A stretch of DNA of 46,978 nt from Acidobacteriota bacterium (GTDB lineage Bacteria; Acidobacteriota; Thermoanaerobaculia; Multivoradales; SZUA-115). The notes beneath the pieces are model-generated. The model did not search any database, was not told the DNA's origin, and worked only from the letters and a program-made list of their open reading frames with translations. The stretch spans positions 1-46,978 of the forward strand of contig JAJRVQ010000106.1 in the NCBI GenBank assembly GCA_024277255.1, given 5' to 3'. Shown here piece after piece: positions 16,419 through 25,584 of this stretch. Every line of letters begins with the position of its first letter. Positions within the stretch are counted from its first letter, which is position 1. The position numbers and the translations under genes were made by a program.

Positions 16419-17158
16419 GAGTCGTATTTCTGGGAGCTACCAAAGGGATGGGGCGGGCGTTGGCGCGGCGCATGGCCGAGCGCGGCGATCGGCTCTTTCT
16501 GCTCGGTCGATCTATCGACGATGTGGAACGCAGCGCTCGCGACCTGGAGGCTCGGGCCGGCACGGAGGCCGGCTCGGTGGGGACAGCGCACTGTGATCTG
16601 TTGGTCAAGGAGAGCTTCGCCACCGCTCTGGCTGCTGCCGAAGCGCAGTTGGGTGGTTTCGACACCGTGGTGGTGACCGCCGGCCTCTTCGCCTCCCAGA
16701 AGGAGCTGGAGGAGGATGAACCACGCTCCGCCGACCTGTTGGCGGCCAACTTCACCGGCACCGTCCTCTTCTGCGAGGAGGCCCGCCGCCGGTTGCTGGC
16801 CGCGGGGGGAGGAACACTCTGTGTTTTCAGCTCGGTAGCAGGCGAACGCGGGCGCAAGCCGGTCGTTCTTTACGGCGCCTCGAAGGCGGGTCTCTCGGCC
16901 TATCTCGAAGGGCTCGACCACAAGTTCCGCTCTGCCGGCCTGATCACCGTCTGCGTCAAGCCAGGCTTCGTCAAGACGGGGATGACCGCGGGGCTCGATC
17001 CGCCGCCTTTCGCCGGGGAGCCGGAGGGGGTGGCCAAGCAGGTGCTCAAGGCGATCGACAAGGGGCGGCCGGTGGTCTATACGCCGCCGATGTGGCAGTG
17101 GGTGATGTTGGTGATTCGGTGGTTGCCTCGGGCTGTGATGCGGCGTATCAGTTTCTAG
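16415..17158 (+). CDS. Short-chain dehydrogenase/reductase, DprE2-like
   Basis: A 247-residue SDR starting at ATG 16415 in an ATGA overlap with the flavoprotein gene. The Rossmann nucleotide motif is FLGATKGMGRALARRM (about 5-20), the NNAG-like segment is VVTAGLFAS, and the active-site Ser and YxxxK are in VFSSVAGERG and LYGASKAGLSAY (about 152-163). The C-terminus has a hydrophobic helix (MWQWVMLVIRWLP) that may touch the membrane, as expected for a polyprenyl-linked substrate. By analogy with DprE2 it would reduce the keto-sugar made by the upstream enzyme. The exact sugar and lipid carrier cannot be read from sequence. Confidence 0.85.
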   Translation: MRVVFLGATKGMGRALARRMAERGDRLFLLGRSIDDVERSARDLEARAGTEAGSVGTAHCDLLVKESFATALAAAEAQLGGFDTVVVTAGLFASQKELEEDEPRSADLLAANFTGTVLFCEEARRRLLAAGGGTLCVFSSVAGERGRKPVVLYGASKAGLSAYLEGLDHKFRSAGLITVCVKPGFVKTGMTAGLDPPPFAGEPEGVAKQVLKAIDKGRPVVYTPPMWQWVMLVIRWLPRAVMRRISF

Positions 17159-17258
17159 CTAGCAGCGGCGTCTTGGAGTTCCCGCGCGGCGCTCCCCTGT
17201 CGCCCGCGGGGACGAGGAGCCTCCGTGGGGGCGAGGAGTTCGATAGACTACCGCCGCT

Positions 17259-18440
17259 ATGGAACTCTCTCCTTCTCGCCGTCCTGTGGACCAGATTCTC
17301 GACGATGCCGTGGCCGGCAAGCGGATTTCGGCGGGGGATGCGCATACGTTGTTGCTCGATGGTGATCTGATCGAGTTGGGGTTGGCGGCGGATGCGGTTC
17401 GCCAGCGGCTCAACGATGGCGCGGTGGCCACCTACAACATCGATCGCAACATCAATTACACCAACGTCTGCGTCTACAAGTGCCGATTCTGCGCCTTCTA
17501 TCGCCAGCCGGGTGACCCCGAGGGGTATCTGCTGTCGCGGGAGGAGATCGGGCGCAAGATCGAGGAGACGTTGGCGCTGCGCGGTACGGGGATCTTGTTG
17601 CAGGGCGGGGTGCATCCCGACTTGCCGCTCTCCTACTACCAGGAGTTGCTCGGCTACCTGCGTGAGACCTACCCGATGATCCACCTGCATGCCTTCTCGC
17701 CGCCGGAGATCAAGTTCGTGGCGCGCAAGGAGCGGATGAGTTTCCATGCGGTGATCGCGGCGCTCAAGGAGGCGGGGTTGATGTCGATCCCCGGGGGTGG
17801 GGCCGAGATTCTCTCCAACGACGTGCGCCGTGAGGTGCTGGCCTATGCCAAGACTTCGGCCGAGGAGTGGATCGATGTCATGCGCCAAGCGCACGGCAAC
17901 GGGCTGCGCAGTTCGGCGACGATGATGTACGGCATGGGCGAAGGCTTAAGCGCGCGAGTGGAGCACTTCCAGCGAGTGCGCGATCTTCAAGACGAAACGG
18001 GTGGTTTCACCGCCTTCATCTCCTGGACCTTCCAGCATGAACACACCGACATGCCCGATGTGCCGGAGACCTTCGCTGTCGAGTACTTGCGCACACTGGC
18101 GGTGTCGCGCCTGTTCCTCGACAACATCACCCACCTGCAAGCCAGCTGGGTGACCCAGGGCAAGAAGATCGGCCAGGCGGCGCTCAAGTTCGGGGCCGAC
18201 GACATGGGTTCGATCATGATCGAGGAGAACGTCGTCTCCTCGGCCGGAACGGCTTACAAAATGAGCCAGGACGAGATGGAGCACTTGATCGCGGCGGCCG
18301 GTTACCAGCCGCGCCAGCGCACCAATCTCTACGAACGGCTGGTCAGCAAAGAAGAGACGGCCGAACTCGCCGAGCACTACAGCCGTGCGCTGACTCCGGC
18401 CAACCGGGGAATGGCCTCGCCGCTTCCGGTGGTGGCTTGA
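17259..18440 (+). CDS. mqnC: Cyclic dehypoxanthine futalosine synthase MqnC (radical SAM)
   Basis: A 393-residue radical SAM enzyme. The [4Fe-4S]-binding motif is NVCVYKCRFCAFYR (C-x3-C-x2-C, about residues 71-78), preceded by TYNIDRNINYTN, typical of MqnC/MqnE and CofH relatives. Further family segments are GTGILLQGGVHPDLPLSYY, SIPGGGAEIL and WTFQHEHTDMP. It cyclises dehypoxanthine futalosine in menaquinone biosynthesis, consistent with mqnA upstream. The GGGAEIL and long C-terminal part favour MqnC over MqnE. The start is ATG 17259, 100 bp after the SDR gene. It converges on the ferredoxin gene, with 3 bp between stops. Confidence 0.9.
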   Translation: MELSPSRRPVDQILDDAVAGKRISAGDAHTLLLDGDLIELGLAADAVRQRLNDGAVATYNIDRNINYTNVCVYKCRFCAFYRQPGDPEGYLLSREEIGRKIEETLALRGTGILLQGGVHPDLPLSYYQELLGYLRETYPMIHLHAFSPPEIKFVARKERMSFHAVIAALKEAGLMSIPGGGAEILSNDVRREVLAYAKTSAEEWIDVMRQAHGNGLRSSATMMYGMGEGLSARVEHFQRVRDLQDETGGFTAFISWTFQHEHTDMPDVPETFAVEYLRTLAVSRLFLDNITHLQASWVTQGKKIGQAALKFGADDMGSIMIEENVVSSAGTAYKMSQDEMEHLIAAAGYQPRQRTNLYERLVSKEETAELAEHYSRALTPANRGMASPLPVVA

Positions 18441-18443
18441 CGA

Positions 18444-18773
18444 CTACTCCCAGGCAACGTCGGGCATGGCTAGCCGTTGGACCGCTTGTCCCTGGCCGAT
18501 CACCGTGGTTTCGAGGATTTCGTCGACGTCGTCGAGAGTGACCTGGCGATACCACAGGTTGTAGGGCCAGACCGCCACGGTGATGCCGCGGCTACAGTGT
18601 TTGAGGCAGCCGGTGCGGGTGACCATGACGGTGTCGCGCAACCCGAGTTCGCGCACCCGGTCTTTGAACCGCCGGTAGAGTTCCAACCCGCCACGGGGGG
18701 CGCAGCAGGGCTTCATCTTCTCGGGTGGGCGCTGGTTGGCGCAGACGAGGATCTGGACTTGGGGTGCGGCCAT
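18444..18773 (-). CDS. Thioredoxin-like [2Fe-2S] ferredoxin
   Basis: A 109-residue protein of the (2Fe-2S) ferredoxin family with a thioredoxin-like fold. Candidate cluster ligands are Cys in ILVCANQR, the pair in MKPCCAPRGG, and CLKHCSRG (C-x3-C). The overall pattern C-x(10-12)-C...C-x3-C is that of the Aquifex-type or Shethna-like ferredoxins. The segment VAVWPYNLWYRQVTLDDVDEIL is the conserved C-terminal part found in these proteins. It would carry electrons in the cytoplasm. The partner is unknown; the head-to-tail neighbour MqnC is on the other strand. Its start lies 71 bp from the divergent lipid kinase gene. Confidence 0.85.
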   Translation of the reverse strand: MAAPQVQILVCANQRPPEKMKPCCAPRGGLELYRRFKDRVRELGLRDTVMVTRTGCLKHCSRGITVAVWPYNLWYRQVTLDDVDEILETTVIGQGQAVQRLAMPDVAWE

Positions 18774-18844
18774 GGGCGCATCCTACCTGCTGGATCGGCC
18801 GGTGAACCTGTAGACTCACCCATCTTGATCCAAACGATCGCATC

Positions 18845-19744
18845 GTGGTTGCGCTCAGGCGAGAGCTTCGGGTGATTCGCTTCGTGGCCAATCCCGAGGG
18901 TGGCCGAGGCCGGGTGAAGAAGCACCTGGAAGAGCTGCGCCAGCTGGCTACCGCGGCCGGGCTGGAGCTCTCGCTGAGCCGGGACGCGGCCGATCTCACC
19001 GCCCAGGCGCGCCGGGCGGCGGCGGACGGTTGCGAACGGCTCTTGGTCGCCGGCGGCGACGGGACGGTGCACTTTGCCGTCCAGGGGCTTGCCGGTAGCG
19101 ACTGCGCCCTGGCGGTAGTGCCGTTGGGTAGCGGCAATGACTTCGCGGCGAGCCTGGGAGGCCCTTGCGATCTGGCGGAAGCGGTGAGTCAGGGGTTGCG
19201 CGGCAAGGTGCGGTCGATCGATCTTGTGCGCACCGGCGAGCGTTTCTTCGCCTGTGTCGGCGGTCTCGGTTTCGACAGCGCGGCCAACGAGGTGGCCAAC
19301 CGGGTCCGCCTGCTGCGCGGTCACTGGATCTACCTCTACTCCGTCCTGCATACGCTGGCGACCTTTCGCGCCCCGCGGCTGAAGATCAACTATCAGGGAG
19401 GCAGTTTCCATGGCGAGGCGCTGATGGTGGCGGTGGCCAACGCGCCGCGCTACGGCGGCGGCATGCGGATAGCTCCGGCGGCCACGATGGACGATGGCCT
19501 GATCGACCTGGTGATCATCAAGAAGGTACCGCTACCGACTTTCCTGCGCGTCTTTCCCAAGGTCTACAAGGGGACCCACGTCGACCACCCGGCGATCTTG
19601 CAGGCCAAGAGCCCGTGGGTCCATGTGCGACCGGATCGGGAGTTGCCCGCCTACGGCGATGGCGAGCGGCTGACCACGGTAGACGGTCAAGGCGCCAGGT
19701 TCGAGATCGTTCCCGGCGCCTTGCAAGTGGTGGCTCCCGGCTAG
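18845..19744 (+). CDS. Diacylglycerol/lipid kinase family protein
   Basis: A protein of up to 299 residues with the DAG-kinase catalytic fold. Motifs are VANPEGGRGRVKKHLEEL, the nucleotide loop LLVAGGDGTVHFAVQGL (about 61-77) and VVPLGSGNDFAASLG, with RYGGGMRIAPAATMDDGLIDLVII near the C-terminus. It phosphorylates a lipid such as diacylglycerol or undecaprenol. The start is ambiguous: GTG 18845 gives MVALRRELRVIRFV, while an internal GTG at 18871 begins directly before the family's usual first strand. Its stop overlaps the convergent aldehyde dehydrogenase stop by 4 bp. Confidence 0.88.
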   Translation: MVALRRELRVIRFVANPEGGRGRVKKHLEELRQLATAAGLELSLSRDAADLTAQARRAAADGCERLLVAGGDGTVHFAVQGLAGSDCALAVVPLGSGNDFAASLGGPCDLAEAVSQGLRGKVRSIDLVRTGERFFACVGGLGFDSAANEVANRVRLLRGHWIYLYSVLHTLATFRAPRLKINYQGGSFHGEALMVAVANAPRYGGGMRIAPAATMDDGLIDLVIIKKVPLPTFLRVFPKVYKGTHVDHPAILQAKSPWVHVRPDRELPAYGDGERLTTVDGQGARFEIVPGALQVVAPG

Positions 19745-21276
19745 ACTTCGAACTCGACGCCCTGCGCCAGGGGCAACTCTTCGCCCCAGTTGATGGTGCA
19801 GGTCTGGCGGCGCATGTAGAACTTCCAGGAGTCGGAACCGGCCTCGCGACCGCCGCCGGTTTCTTTCTCACCACCGAAGGCGCCGCCGATCTCCGCGCCC
19901 GAGGTGCCGATGTTGACATTGGCGATACCGCAGTCGCTACCCGCGACCGACAGGAACCGTTCGGCGTGGCGCATGTTGAGGGTGAATATCGACGAGCTGA
20001 GACCCTGCGGCACGCCGTTGTGGATCTTGATCGCCTCGTCCAGGGTGTCGAACTCGAAGGCGTAGAGGATCGGCGCGAAGGTCTCTTCGCAGGTGACCGG
20101 CATGGCGGCGTTGGCCGCCACCAGGGTTGGCTCGACGAAGAAGCCGGGCCTTTCGATCCGCTTGCCGCCGGTGAGGATCTCGCCGCCTTCGGAGCGGATG
20201 CGCTCGAGAGCGGCCATCATGTTGTCGACCGCGGACTGATCGACCAACGGGCCCATCAGAGTGCTGGGGTCCGACGGATCGCCGATACGTACCGAACCGT
20301 AGGCCTCGATCAGCCGGGCCTTGAAGTCGGCGGCGATACCGCGCTGCAAGAGCAGGCGCCGGGTGGAGGTACAGCGCTGTCCGGCGGTGCCGACGGCGGC
20401 GAAGAGGACGGCGCGCAGGGCGAGGTCGAGATCGGCGTCGTCCATCACCACGATGGCGTTGTTGCCCCCCAGCTCGAGCAGCGAGCGGCCGAAGCGGTCG
20501 GCGACGGCCTGGCCGACGGCCTTGCCCATGCGGGTGGAGCCGGTAGCCGAGATCAGCGGTAGGCGGCGATCGGAGGTCATCCGTTCGCCGACCTCCTTGC
20601 GGCCGCCGAGCAGCATGGCGAAGATCGGCGGCGCGTTGTTGGCGGCGAGCACCCGCTCGGCGATCTTGGTGACGGCGATGGCGGTCAACGGCGCCAGGTG
20701 CGACGGCTTCCAGATCATCGAGTCGCCGCACACCGCGGCCACCATGGCGTTCCACGCCCAGACGGCTACGGGGAAGTTGAAGGCGGTGATGATGCCCACC
20801 GGGCCCAGCGGGTGCCACTGCTCGTACATACGGTGTTGCGGGCGTTCGGAGTGCATTGTCTTGCCGTAGAGCTGGCGCGACATACCGACGGCGAGGTCGC
20901 CCATGTCGATCATCTCCTGCACCTCGCCGAGCCCCTCGCTGAGCACCTTTCCGACTTCGAGGCTGACCAGATGGCCGAGCGCATCCTTGTGCTTGCGCAG
21001 TTCGTCGGAAAGCTGGCGAACCACCTCGCCGCGGGCTGGGGCGGTCCAGGTACGCCACTCTTCGAAAGCGGCGGAGGAGGAGGCGACGACCTTCTCGTAG
21101 GTGTCGCCGGCCGGTAGCCAGACGGCGGCGAGGGGCTCGCCGGTCGCCGGGTTGATCGATTCGATGCGAGTGCCTTCGAGAGCACTCCAGGAACCGGCGA
21201 AACCGCCGGAGTTTTCTTCTTCGATGCCCAGTTCGCGCAGCGTAGCCTGGACTTTATGGTCAAGCGTCAAAGTCAT
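19741..21276 (-). CDS. Aldehyde dehydrogenase, ALDH7/AmaB type (aminoadipate-semialdehyde class)
   Basis: An NAD(P)-dependent aldehyde dehydrogenase of 511 residues. The frame is open to 21552, but the start at 21276 (MTLTLDHKVQATLRELGI) follows AGAGGA and matches family N-termini. The catalytic Glu is in SLLELGGNNAIVV (about 266), the Cys in GTAGQRCTSTRRLLL (about 300), and cofactor segments include FNFPVAVWAWN and SATGSTRMGK. The paired signatures NNAIVV, QRCTSTRR and NIGTSGAEIGGAFGGEKETGGGREAGSD are the antiquitin/ALDH7 type, acting on alpha-aminoadipate semialdehyde in lysine degradation. No other lysine-degradation gene is nearby, so the substrate is an inference from subfamily resemblance. 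Confidence 0.88.
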   Translation of the reverse strand: MTLTLDHKVQATLRELGIEEENSGGFAGSWSALEGTRIESINPATGEPLAAVWLPAGDTYEKVVASSSAAFEEWRTWTAPARGEVVRQLSDELRKHKDALGHLVSLEVGKVLSEGLGEVQEMIDMGDLAVGMSRQLYGKTMHSERPQHRMYEQWHPLGPVGIITAFNFPVAVWAWNAMVAAVCGDSMIWKPSHLAPLTAIAVTKIAERVLAANNAPPIFAMLLGGRKEVGERMTSDRRLPLISATGSTRMGKAVGQAVADRFGRSLLELGGNNAIVVMDDADLDLALRAVLFAAVGTAGQRCTSTRRLLLQRGIAADFKARLIEAYGSVRIGDPSDPSTLMGPLVDQSAVDNMMAALERIRSEGGEILTGGKRIERPGFFVEPTLVAANAAMPVTCEETFAPILYAFEFDTLDEAIKIHNGVPQGLSSSIFTLNMRHAERFLSVAGSDCGIANVNIGTSGAEIGGAFGGEKETGGGREAGSDSWKFYMRRQTCTINWGEELPLAQGVEFEV

Positions 21277-21390
21277 GGGGAAGTCCTCTTGAAATGAGTT
21301 CACCGGCGGGACACGCCGGCCCTCGAAGGATAACTCAATCGGTACTCTTTTCCGATCGCTAGCAGCACGCTTCCTGGCTAAGATGGAAGG

Positions 21391-23385
21391 GTGAGAGCCC
21401 TGTTGCCGATTCTCCTGCTCCTTCTCGCCTCGGCGTGGAGTGGCACGCTCTATTCCGGCGCCTCGGCCCCGGCGGTGGTCGCTGGCCATCTGGCGCTGCT
21501 CGGCTTCCTGTGGTTCTTTGGCGGCGGCGCCGACCCACTGAGCTTGGGGCACCGCGGCCGCTGGGCGGTGGCGGCGCTGTGGTTGACGGTACTGGCCGCC
21601 CTGCTGGTTTCGCGGGTGCCCCGAGCAGGTTTCGAAGTGTTGATCTTGCTGCCGGCCTGGCTCTGGCTGCCGGCGGCGCTGGCGGCTAGCTGGCGGCGCC
21701 TCGATCGCCTGCTAGCGGGAGTGGCCGCGGCGGTCGCTGTCATCGCCGGCTGGGCGCTGGTCGACTGGATGCTGGTGGGCGCTCCCCGCCCGGCGATGCC
21801 TCTGGGGCACCACAACCTTCTGGCCGCCTGGTTGGTGATCTTGTTGCCGGTGGCGGCGCTGGCGGCGCACCGCCGGGGTGACGGCTGGAAGTGGGCGCTA
21901 TGGGGCACCTTTGGACTGGGCCTGGCGGCGGTGGTCCTCAGCCGCTCGCTGATCGCCACGCTGGCGCTGGGTGTGGAAGCGATCCTGCTGGCCTGGCTCT
22001 ACCGGCCGCTACGCCGCAAACTTCTGCTGGCCGGCGGGCTCCTGGCGCTGGTCCAGCTGCCCCGGCTGGCTTCGATCCTCGGCGGTACCGACAGCTCGGC
22101 CTCGGCGCGTTCGATCTACCGGGATGCCGCCCGGGCCGGCTGGGCGGGCAGCCCCTGGTGGGGGCAAGGGCCGGGGTCGGTCGGCTGGACCTCGGCCGAG
22201 TTCTTGCGGCCACGGCCCGGTCTCTCTCCCCCTTCCGAGGTGGTGGGGCAGTTGCACTCCCTGCCGCTCGATCTCCTCTACCAGCTCGGCGGGGTGGGCG
22301 CGGCCGTGGTGGTGGTCTTGGTGACGCTATTCGTGGTCGCCCGGTGGCGCGAATTGAGTGCACTGGATGGGCGGGATCGTGCCCTGGCGTGGGCAGGGTT
22401 GATAGGCCTTGCCGGCGGTGCGGTCGCCGCGCTGGGCAATAGCTGGTTGCACCTGCCGGCGATGCTGTGGGCTCTCGCGCTAGCTCTGGCGCTGCTTCTG
22501 CGATCCACCGGCGCCGCCCGTTCCGGCGCCGTCGATGCTCGGTGGTTGCGAGAGGCTGAGCGTGTGACCCCTCGGCTGCGCTGGCCGCTGCGCCTCTACC
22601 TCCTGGCGGCTCTGCTCGCGCTGCTGCCGCTCGATCTGGCTCGCGGCTTCTACGACCGTGCCCGGAGTGCTGACTCCGCGGCGGCTACCCATCGAGGGTT
22701 GAGCAAGGCGGTGGCTCTCGATCCGAGCTTTCCGCTCTACCGGGCACGCTTGGCCGCCCTATCGGCGCCGCCGCGAGAGGCTGCTGCTCAAGCGCGCCGG
22801 GCGGCGCGGATCGCCACCTCCACGCCGCCTCTCTGGTTGCAGGCCGGAGTGTTGAGCCGCAGTTCAGGAATGCCGGCGCTGGAAGATCTGCGCACGGCGA
22901 TGGCTCTCGATCCACTCGCCGCCTACGCGCCGTTTGAACTGGCGCTGGCGCTGCACGATGTCCGAACCGATCCCCAGGCTGACGCGGCGGCCGCTTGCCT
23001 GGCCCGGGCCCTGCTGGCGGAACCTCGGCTGGCGGCGGCGGTGGAGTTGGAAACCAGGCCGGGCCTACTGCCGGGCGCGATCGAGTGGCTGCACCGGTGG
23101 CCGGGTGTCGATGCCGGATGGCGGGTGCGCCTGGTGGGGCTGGTCTCTCAGCCGAGGGTAGCTGACGGGGAGAGAGCCCGCTTGGTCTACGCCGCCGAGA
23201 CGGGTGCCTCCCCCGGTCTCTCGCTCTACGGCTTTCGGCGCCTTCCCTGGCCGCAGGGGTGGCTGAGCGTTCCGGTTCGTGCCGCCGCGGCGCAGGCGCT
23301 GGATCTTCCTCCCGCCACGACCATGAGGTCGAGCACGGCGTCGGCCTTTCCAGCGGACCGTTGCGCGCCTCCTCCGCAAGGATAG
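21391..23385 (+). CDS. O-antigen ligase/polymerase-like membrane protein with C-terminal repeats
   Basis: A 664-residue protein starting at GTG 21391. About the first 430 residues contain ten or more hydrophobic segments. The Wzy/WaaL-like region includes LGHHNLLAAWLVILLPV, a periplasmic loop with WAGSPWWGQGPGSVGW, and QLHSLPLDLLYQLGGVGA, the pattern of the Wzy_C domain. From about 440 onward the protein is soluble and helical, with TPR-like Ala/Leu repeats (KAVALDPSFPLYRARLAAL and AMALDPLAAYAPFELALALHD). It likely joins or polymerises surface polysaccharide in the inner membrane. No other polysaccharide genes flank it; the next gene is an exonuclease 9 bp downstream. Confidence 0.8.
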   Translation: MRALLPILLLLLASAWSGTLYSGASAPAVVAGHLALLGFLWFFGGGADPLSLGHRGRWAVAALWLTVLAALLVSRVPRAGFEVLILLPAWLWLPAALAASWRRLDRLLAGVAAAVAVIAGWALVDWMLVGAPRPAMPLGHHNLLAAWLVILLPVAALAAHRRGDGWKWALWGTFGLGLAAVVLSRSLIATLALGVEAILLAWLYRPLRRKLLLAGGLLALVQLPRLASILGGTDSSASARSIYRDAARAGWAGSPWWGQGPGSVGWTSAEFLRPRPGLSPPSEVVGQLHSLPLDLLYQLGGVGAAVVVVLVTLFVVARWRELSALDGRDRALAWAGLIGLAGGAVAALGNSWLHLPAMLWALALALALLLRSTGAARSGAVDARWLREAERVTPRLRWPLRLYLLAALLALLPLDLARGFYDRARSADSAAATHRGLSKAVALDPSFPLYRARLAALSAPPREAAAQARRAARIATSTPPLWLQAGVLSRSSGMPALEDLRTAMALDPLAAYAPFELALALHDVRTDPQADAAAACLARALLAEPRLAAAVELETRPGLLPGAIEWLHRWPGVDAGWRVRLVGLVSQPRVADGERARLVYAAETGASPGLSLYGFRRLPWPQGWLSVPVRAAAAQALDLPPATTMRSSTASAFPADRCAPPPQG

Positions 23386-23394
23386 GATCTGCCG

Positions 23395-24297
23395 GTGAGC
23401 GAACAATCGACAGCGCCGACGGTCTATTTGGTCGATGCAAGTCCCTACATCTTTCGCGCCTTCTTCTCGCTTCCCTCGTCGATGGTCAGCCCGTCGGGAA
23501 GTCCGGTCGGGGCGGCCTATGGCTTTGCCAGCTTCCTCATTCGGTTGATCGGCGAAGAGCAACCCACCCATCTCGCCCTCGCCTTCGACCGCAGCCTCAA
23601 TACCAGTTTTCGCAACGAGATATACCCTGCCTACAAGGCGCAGCGGGAGTTGCCACCGCCCGAATTGGTGGCCCAATTCGCCGCCAGCGAAGAATTGGCA
23701 CAGCCCTTCGGCGTGGCGACCTTCGCCGATGAACGCTACGAGGCCGATGACCTGATCGCGACCTTGTGCCGACAGCTGACGGCACAAGGCTGCCGGGTGG
23801 TCGTCGTCACCTCGGACAAGGATCTTGCCCAGCTGGTCGACGAGCGCGTGACGCTCTACGACTTTGGCAAGGGAGCGTGGTTCGACCAGTCGGCGGTGGT
23901 AGCGAAATTCGGCGTACGCCCAGAACAGATCGCCGACTACCTGGGGCTAGCGGGCGACAGCGTGGACAATATTCCGGGTGTGCGCGGCGTGGGTGCCAAG
24001 ACCGCCGTGGCTTTGCTCGAGCGCTTTGCTTCGGTCGAAGAACTCTACGACAATCTGGGCGCGGTCGCCGACCTGCCGATCCGAGGCGCAAGAACGCTCG
24101 GGCGAAAGCTGGAAGCGGGTCGGGAACTCGCGGTGCTCTCCAAACGATTGGCAACGGTGGCGACGCACGCCCCGGCCACTGCTGAGCTGGCGCGGCTGGC
24201 GCTGGTGGGAGCCGATCCCGAGAAAGTCGACCCTCTGTTCGACAGGTTGGGATTCGGTCGCCTTCGTGAGCGCATCCCGCGCTGGCGCAACCTCTAG
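23395..24297 (+). CDS. Stand-alone 5'-3' exonuclease (PolA N-terminal domain family)
   Basis: A 300-residue FEN-like nuclease starting at GTG 23395. The metal-binding acidic motifs are in YLVDASPYIFRAFF, LALAFDRSLNTSFRNEIYPAYKAQRE, DERYEADDLIATL and VVTSDKDLAQLV. The helix-hairpin-helix region is GDSVDNIPGVRGVGAKTAVALLE (about 184-206). It matches the 5' nuclease domain of DNA polymerase I without the polymerase. It would remove flaps or RNA primers during lagging-strand synthesis and repair. It lies 9 bp after the O-antigen-ligase-like gene and converges, with a 4-bp overlap, on the GGDEF gene. Confidence 0.92.
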   Translation: MSEQSTAPTVYLVDASPYIFRAFFSLPSSMVSPSGSPVGAAYGFASFLIRLIGEEQPTHLALAFDRSLNTSFRNEIYPAYKAQRELPPPELVAQFAASEELAQPFGVATFADERYEADDLIATLCRQLTAQGCRVVVVTSDKDLAQLVDERVTLYDFGKGAWFDQSAVVAKFGVRPEQIADYLGLAGDSVDNIPGVRGVGAKTAVALLERFASVEELYDNLGAVADLPIRGARTLGRKLEAGRELAVLSKRLATVATHAPATAELARLALVGADPEKVDPLFDRLGFGRLRERIPRWRNL

Positions 24298-25424
24298 TGG
24301 CGCGGCGGCGACCGGCGGCGCTGCACCGGAGAGCCCGCCACAGCCGTGCGGTTGCGGCCGGTCTCCTTGGCCACGTACATCGCGGAGTCGGCGAGGCGAA
24401 GGAGGGTCGACTTCATGCGCTCGACCGGCAGATCTTCGGTGATGTGGCAGCGCAGCGTAGCGACGCCGATCGAGCAGGTCTGCCCGCTGAGGTCCAGCGT
24501 CTCCGTCTGCAGATCGCCGGGTTCGGTGCAGTAGTGGGTGAGCAGGACGCGGGTGCGAATCTCCTCGGCGAGGTCGGTCGCGGTGTCGATATCGAGGCCG
24601 GGGACGACGAGGACGAACTCGTCGCCGCCGTAACGGGCAGGGATGGATTCGGTGCTTTCCAACTGTTGGGCGAGTAGCATTCCGACCTCGCGCAGCACTT
24701 GGCTGCCAGCGAGGTGGCCGTGAGTGTCGTTGACCCGCTTGAAGAAATCGAGGTCGAGAAAGAGAACCGCGAGATCTTCGCTGTTCTTCATGCAGCGCTC
24801 GATGGCGCGGGTCAGCGCGATGTGGAGATAGCGGTCGTTGAACAGGCCGGTGAGGTTGTCCCGCTTGGCGATCTGCTGTGCCTGGCGGTTGTCGAGTACC
24901 GACTGAATCGACAACGAGATGTTCTCGGCGAAGATCTCCAGAAGCCTGAGATCGTGGATGCCATGGCTGTCGACGCCGGCTCGGTCGACCAGCTCGACGA
25001 CGCCGCAAATTTCCTTTTCGATCCGGATCGGTACCGCCAGCAGGTTGCGTGGCGCGGTGATCGTGGGGTCCACCGAAGCGAGGCCGGAGAGATCTTCGCC
25101 CGCGGCGTGGCGGGAAGCGCCGGAACGGTACGCTTCGCCGGCAAAACTACCGTCGACAGAGAGGCGGCGCCCGACCGCACATGTCGGATCTTCGCCACCG
25201 GCGGCGATGACGGTGAGCTCGTGGTTGGCTTCGCCGTCGAGCTTGGCGGCCGGGTTGTCGAGCAGAATGGCGCTCGATTTCGACGGCAGGAGTTGGTGAA
25301 TCCGGCACAAGATGTGCGACAGGTTGTCCGCCAAGTGGAACTCTACCGGCAGGCCTATCCCGGCTCGCCTTCTGGCGAGAAAACGGTCCAACTCCAGGGC
25401 GCTGAGGCTGTGAATTTTGAACAT
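24294..25424 (-). CDS. GAF-GGDEF diguanylate cyclase
   Basis: A 376-residue signalling protein (start ATG 25424; an in-frame GTG at 25469 would add 15 residues, and neither has a clear Shine-Dalgarno). Residues about 25-185 fit a GAF-type sensor (HILCRIHQLLPSKSSAILLD, NLLAVPIRIEKEICGVVELVDR). A linker helix leads to the GGDEF domain: DNLTGLFNDRYLHIAL, LFLDLDFFKRVNDTHGHLAGSQVL, and the intact active-site motif ARYGGDEFVLVVPG. It should make cyclic di-GMP. The product-inhibition I-site (RxxD upstream of GGDEF) is absent; the expected position reads about STES. No signal peptide or membrane segment is seen, so sensing is probably cytoplasmic. Confidence 0.9.
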   Translation of the reverse strand: MFKIHSLSALELDRFLARRRAGIGLPVEFHLADNLSHILCRIHQLLPSKSSAILLDNPAAKLDGEANHELTVIAAGGEDPTCAVGRRLSVDGSFAGEAYRSGASRHAAGEDLSGLASVDPTITAPRNLLAVPIRIEKEICGVVELVDRAGVDSHGIHDLRLLEIFAENISLSIQSVLDNRQAQQIAKRDNLTGLFNDRYLHIALTRAIERCMKNSEDLAVLFLDLDFFKRVNDTHGHLAGSQVLREVGMLLAQQLESTESIPARYGGDEFVLVVPGLDIDTATDLAEEIRTRVLLTHYCTEPGDLQTETLDLSGQTCSIGVATLRCHITEDLPVERMKSTLLRLADSAMYVAKETGRNRTAVAGSPVQRRRSPPRH

Positions 25425-25584
25425 GATCACGGAGGATCGGGCAAGGGACCTCACAGATCCACTCAACACCGTCGCTAGGGAGTTGTTCCCAGAAGGTGCA
25501 AGGCTACCAGACTCGGAGGGGGAGACTTCGAGGTGGAGCGTTGGCGAGAAGGAGAAGGCCGAACTCGCGCTTGCGGAAAGGCGG

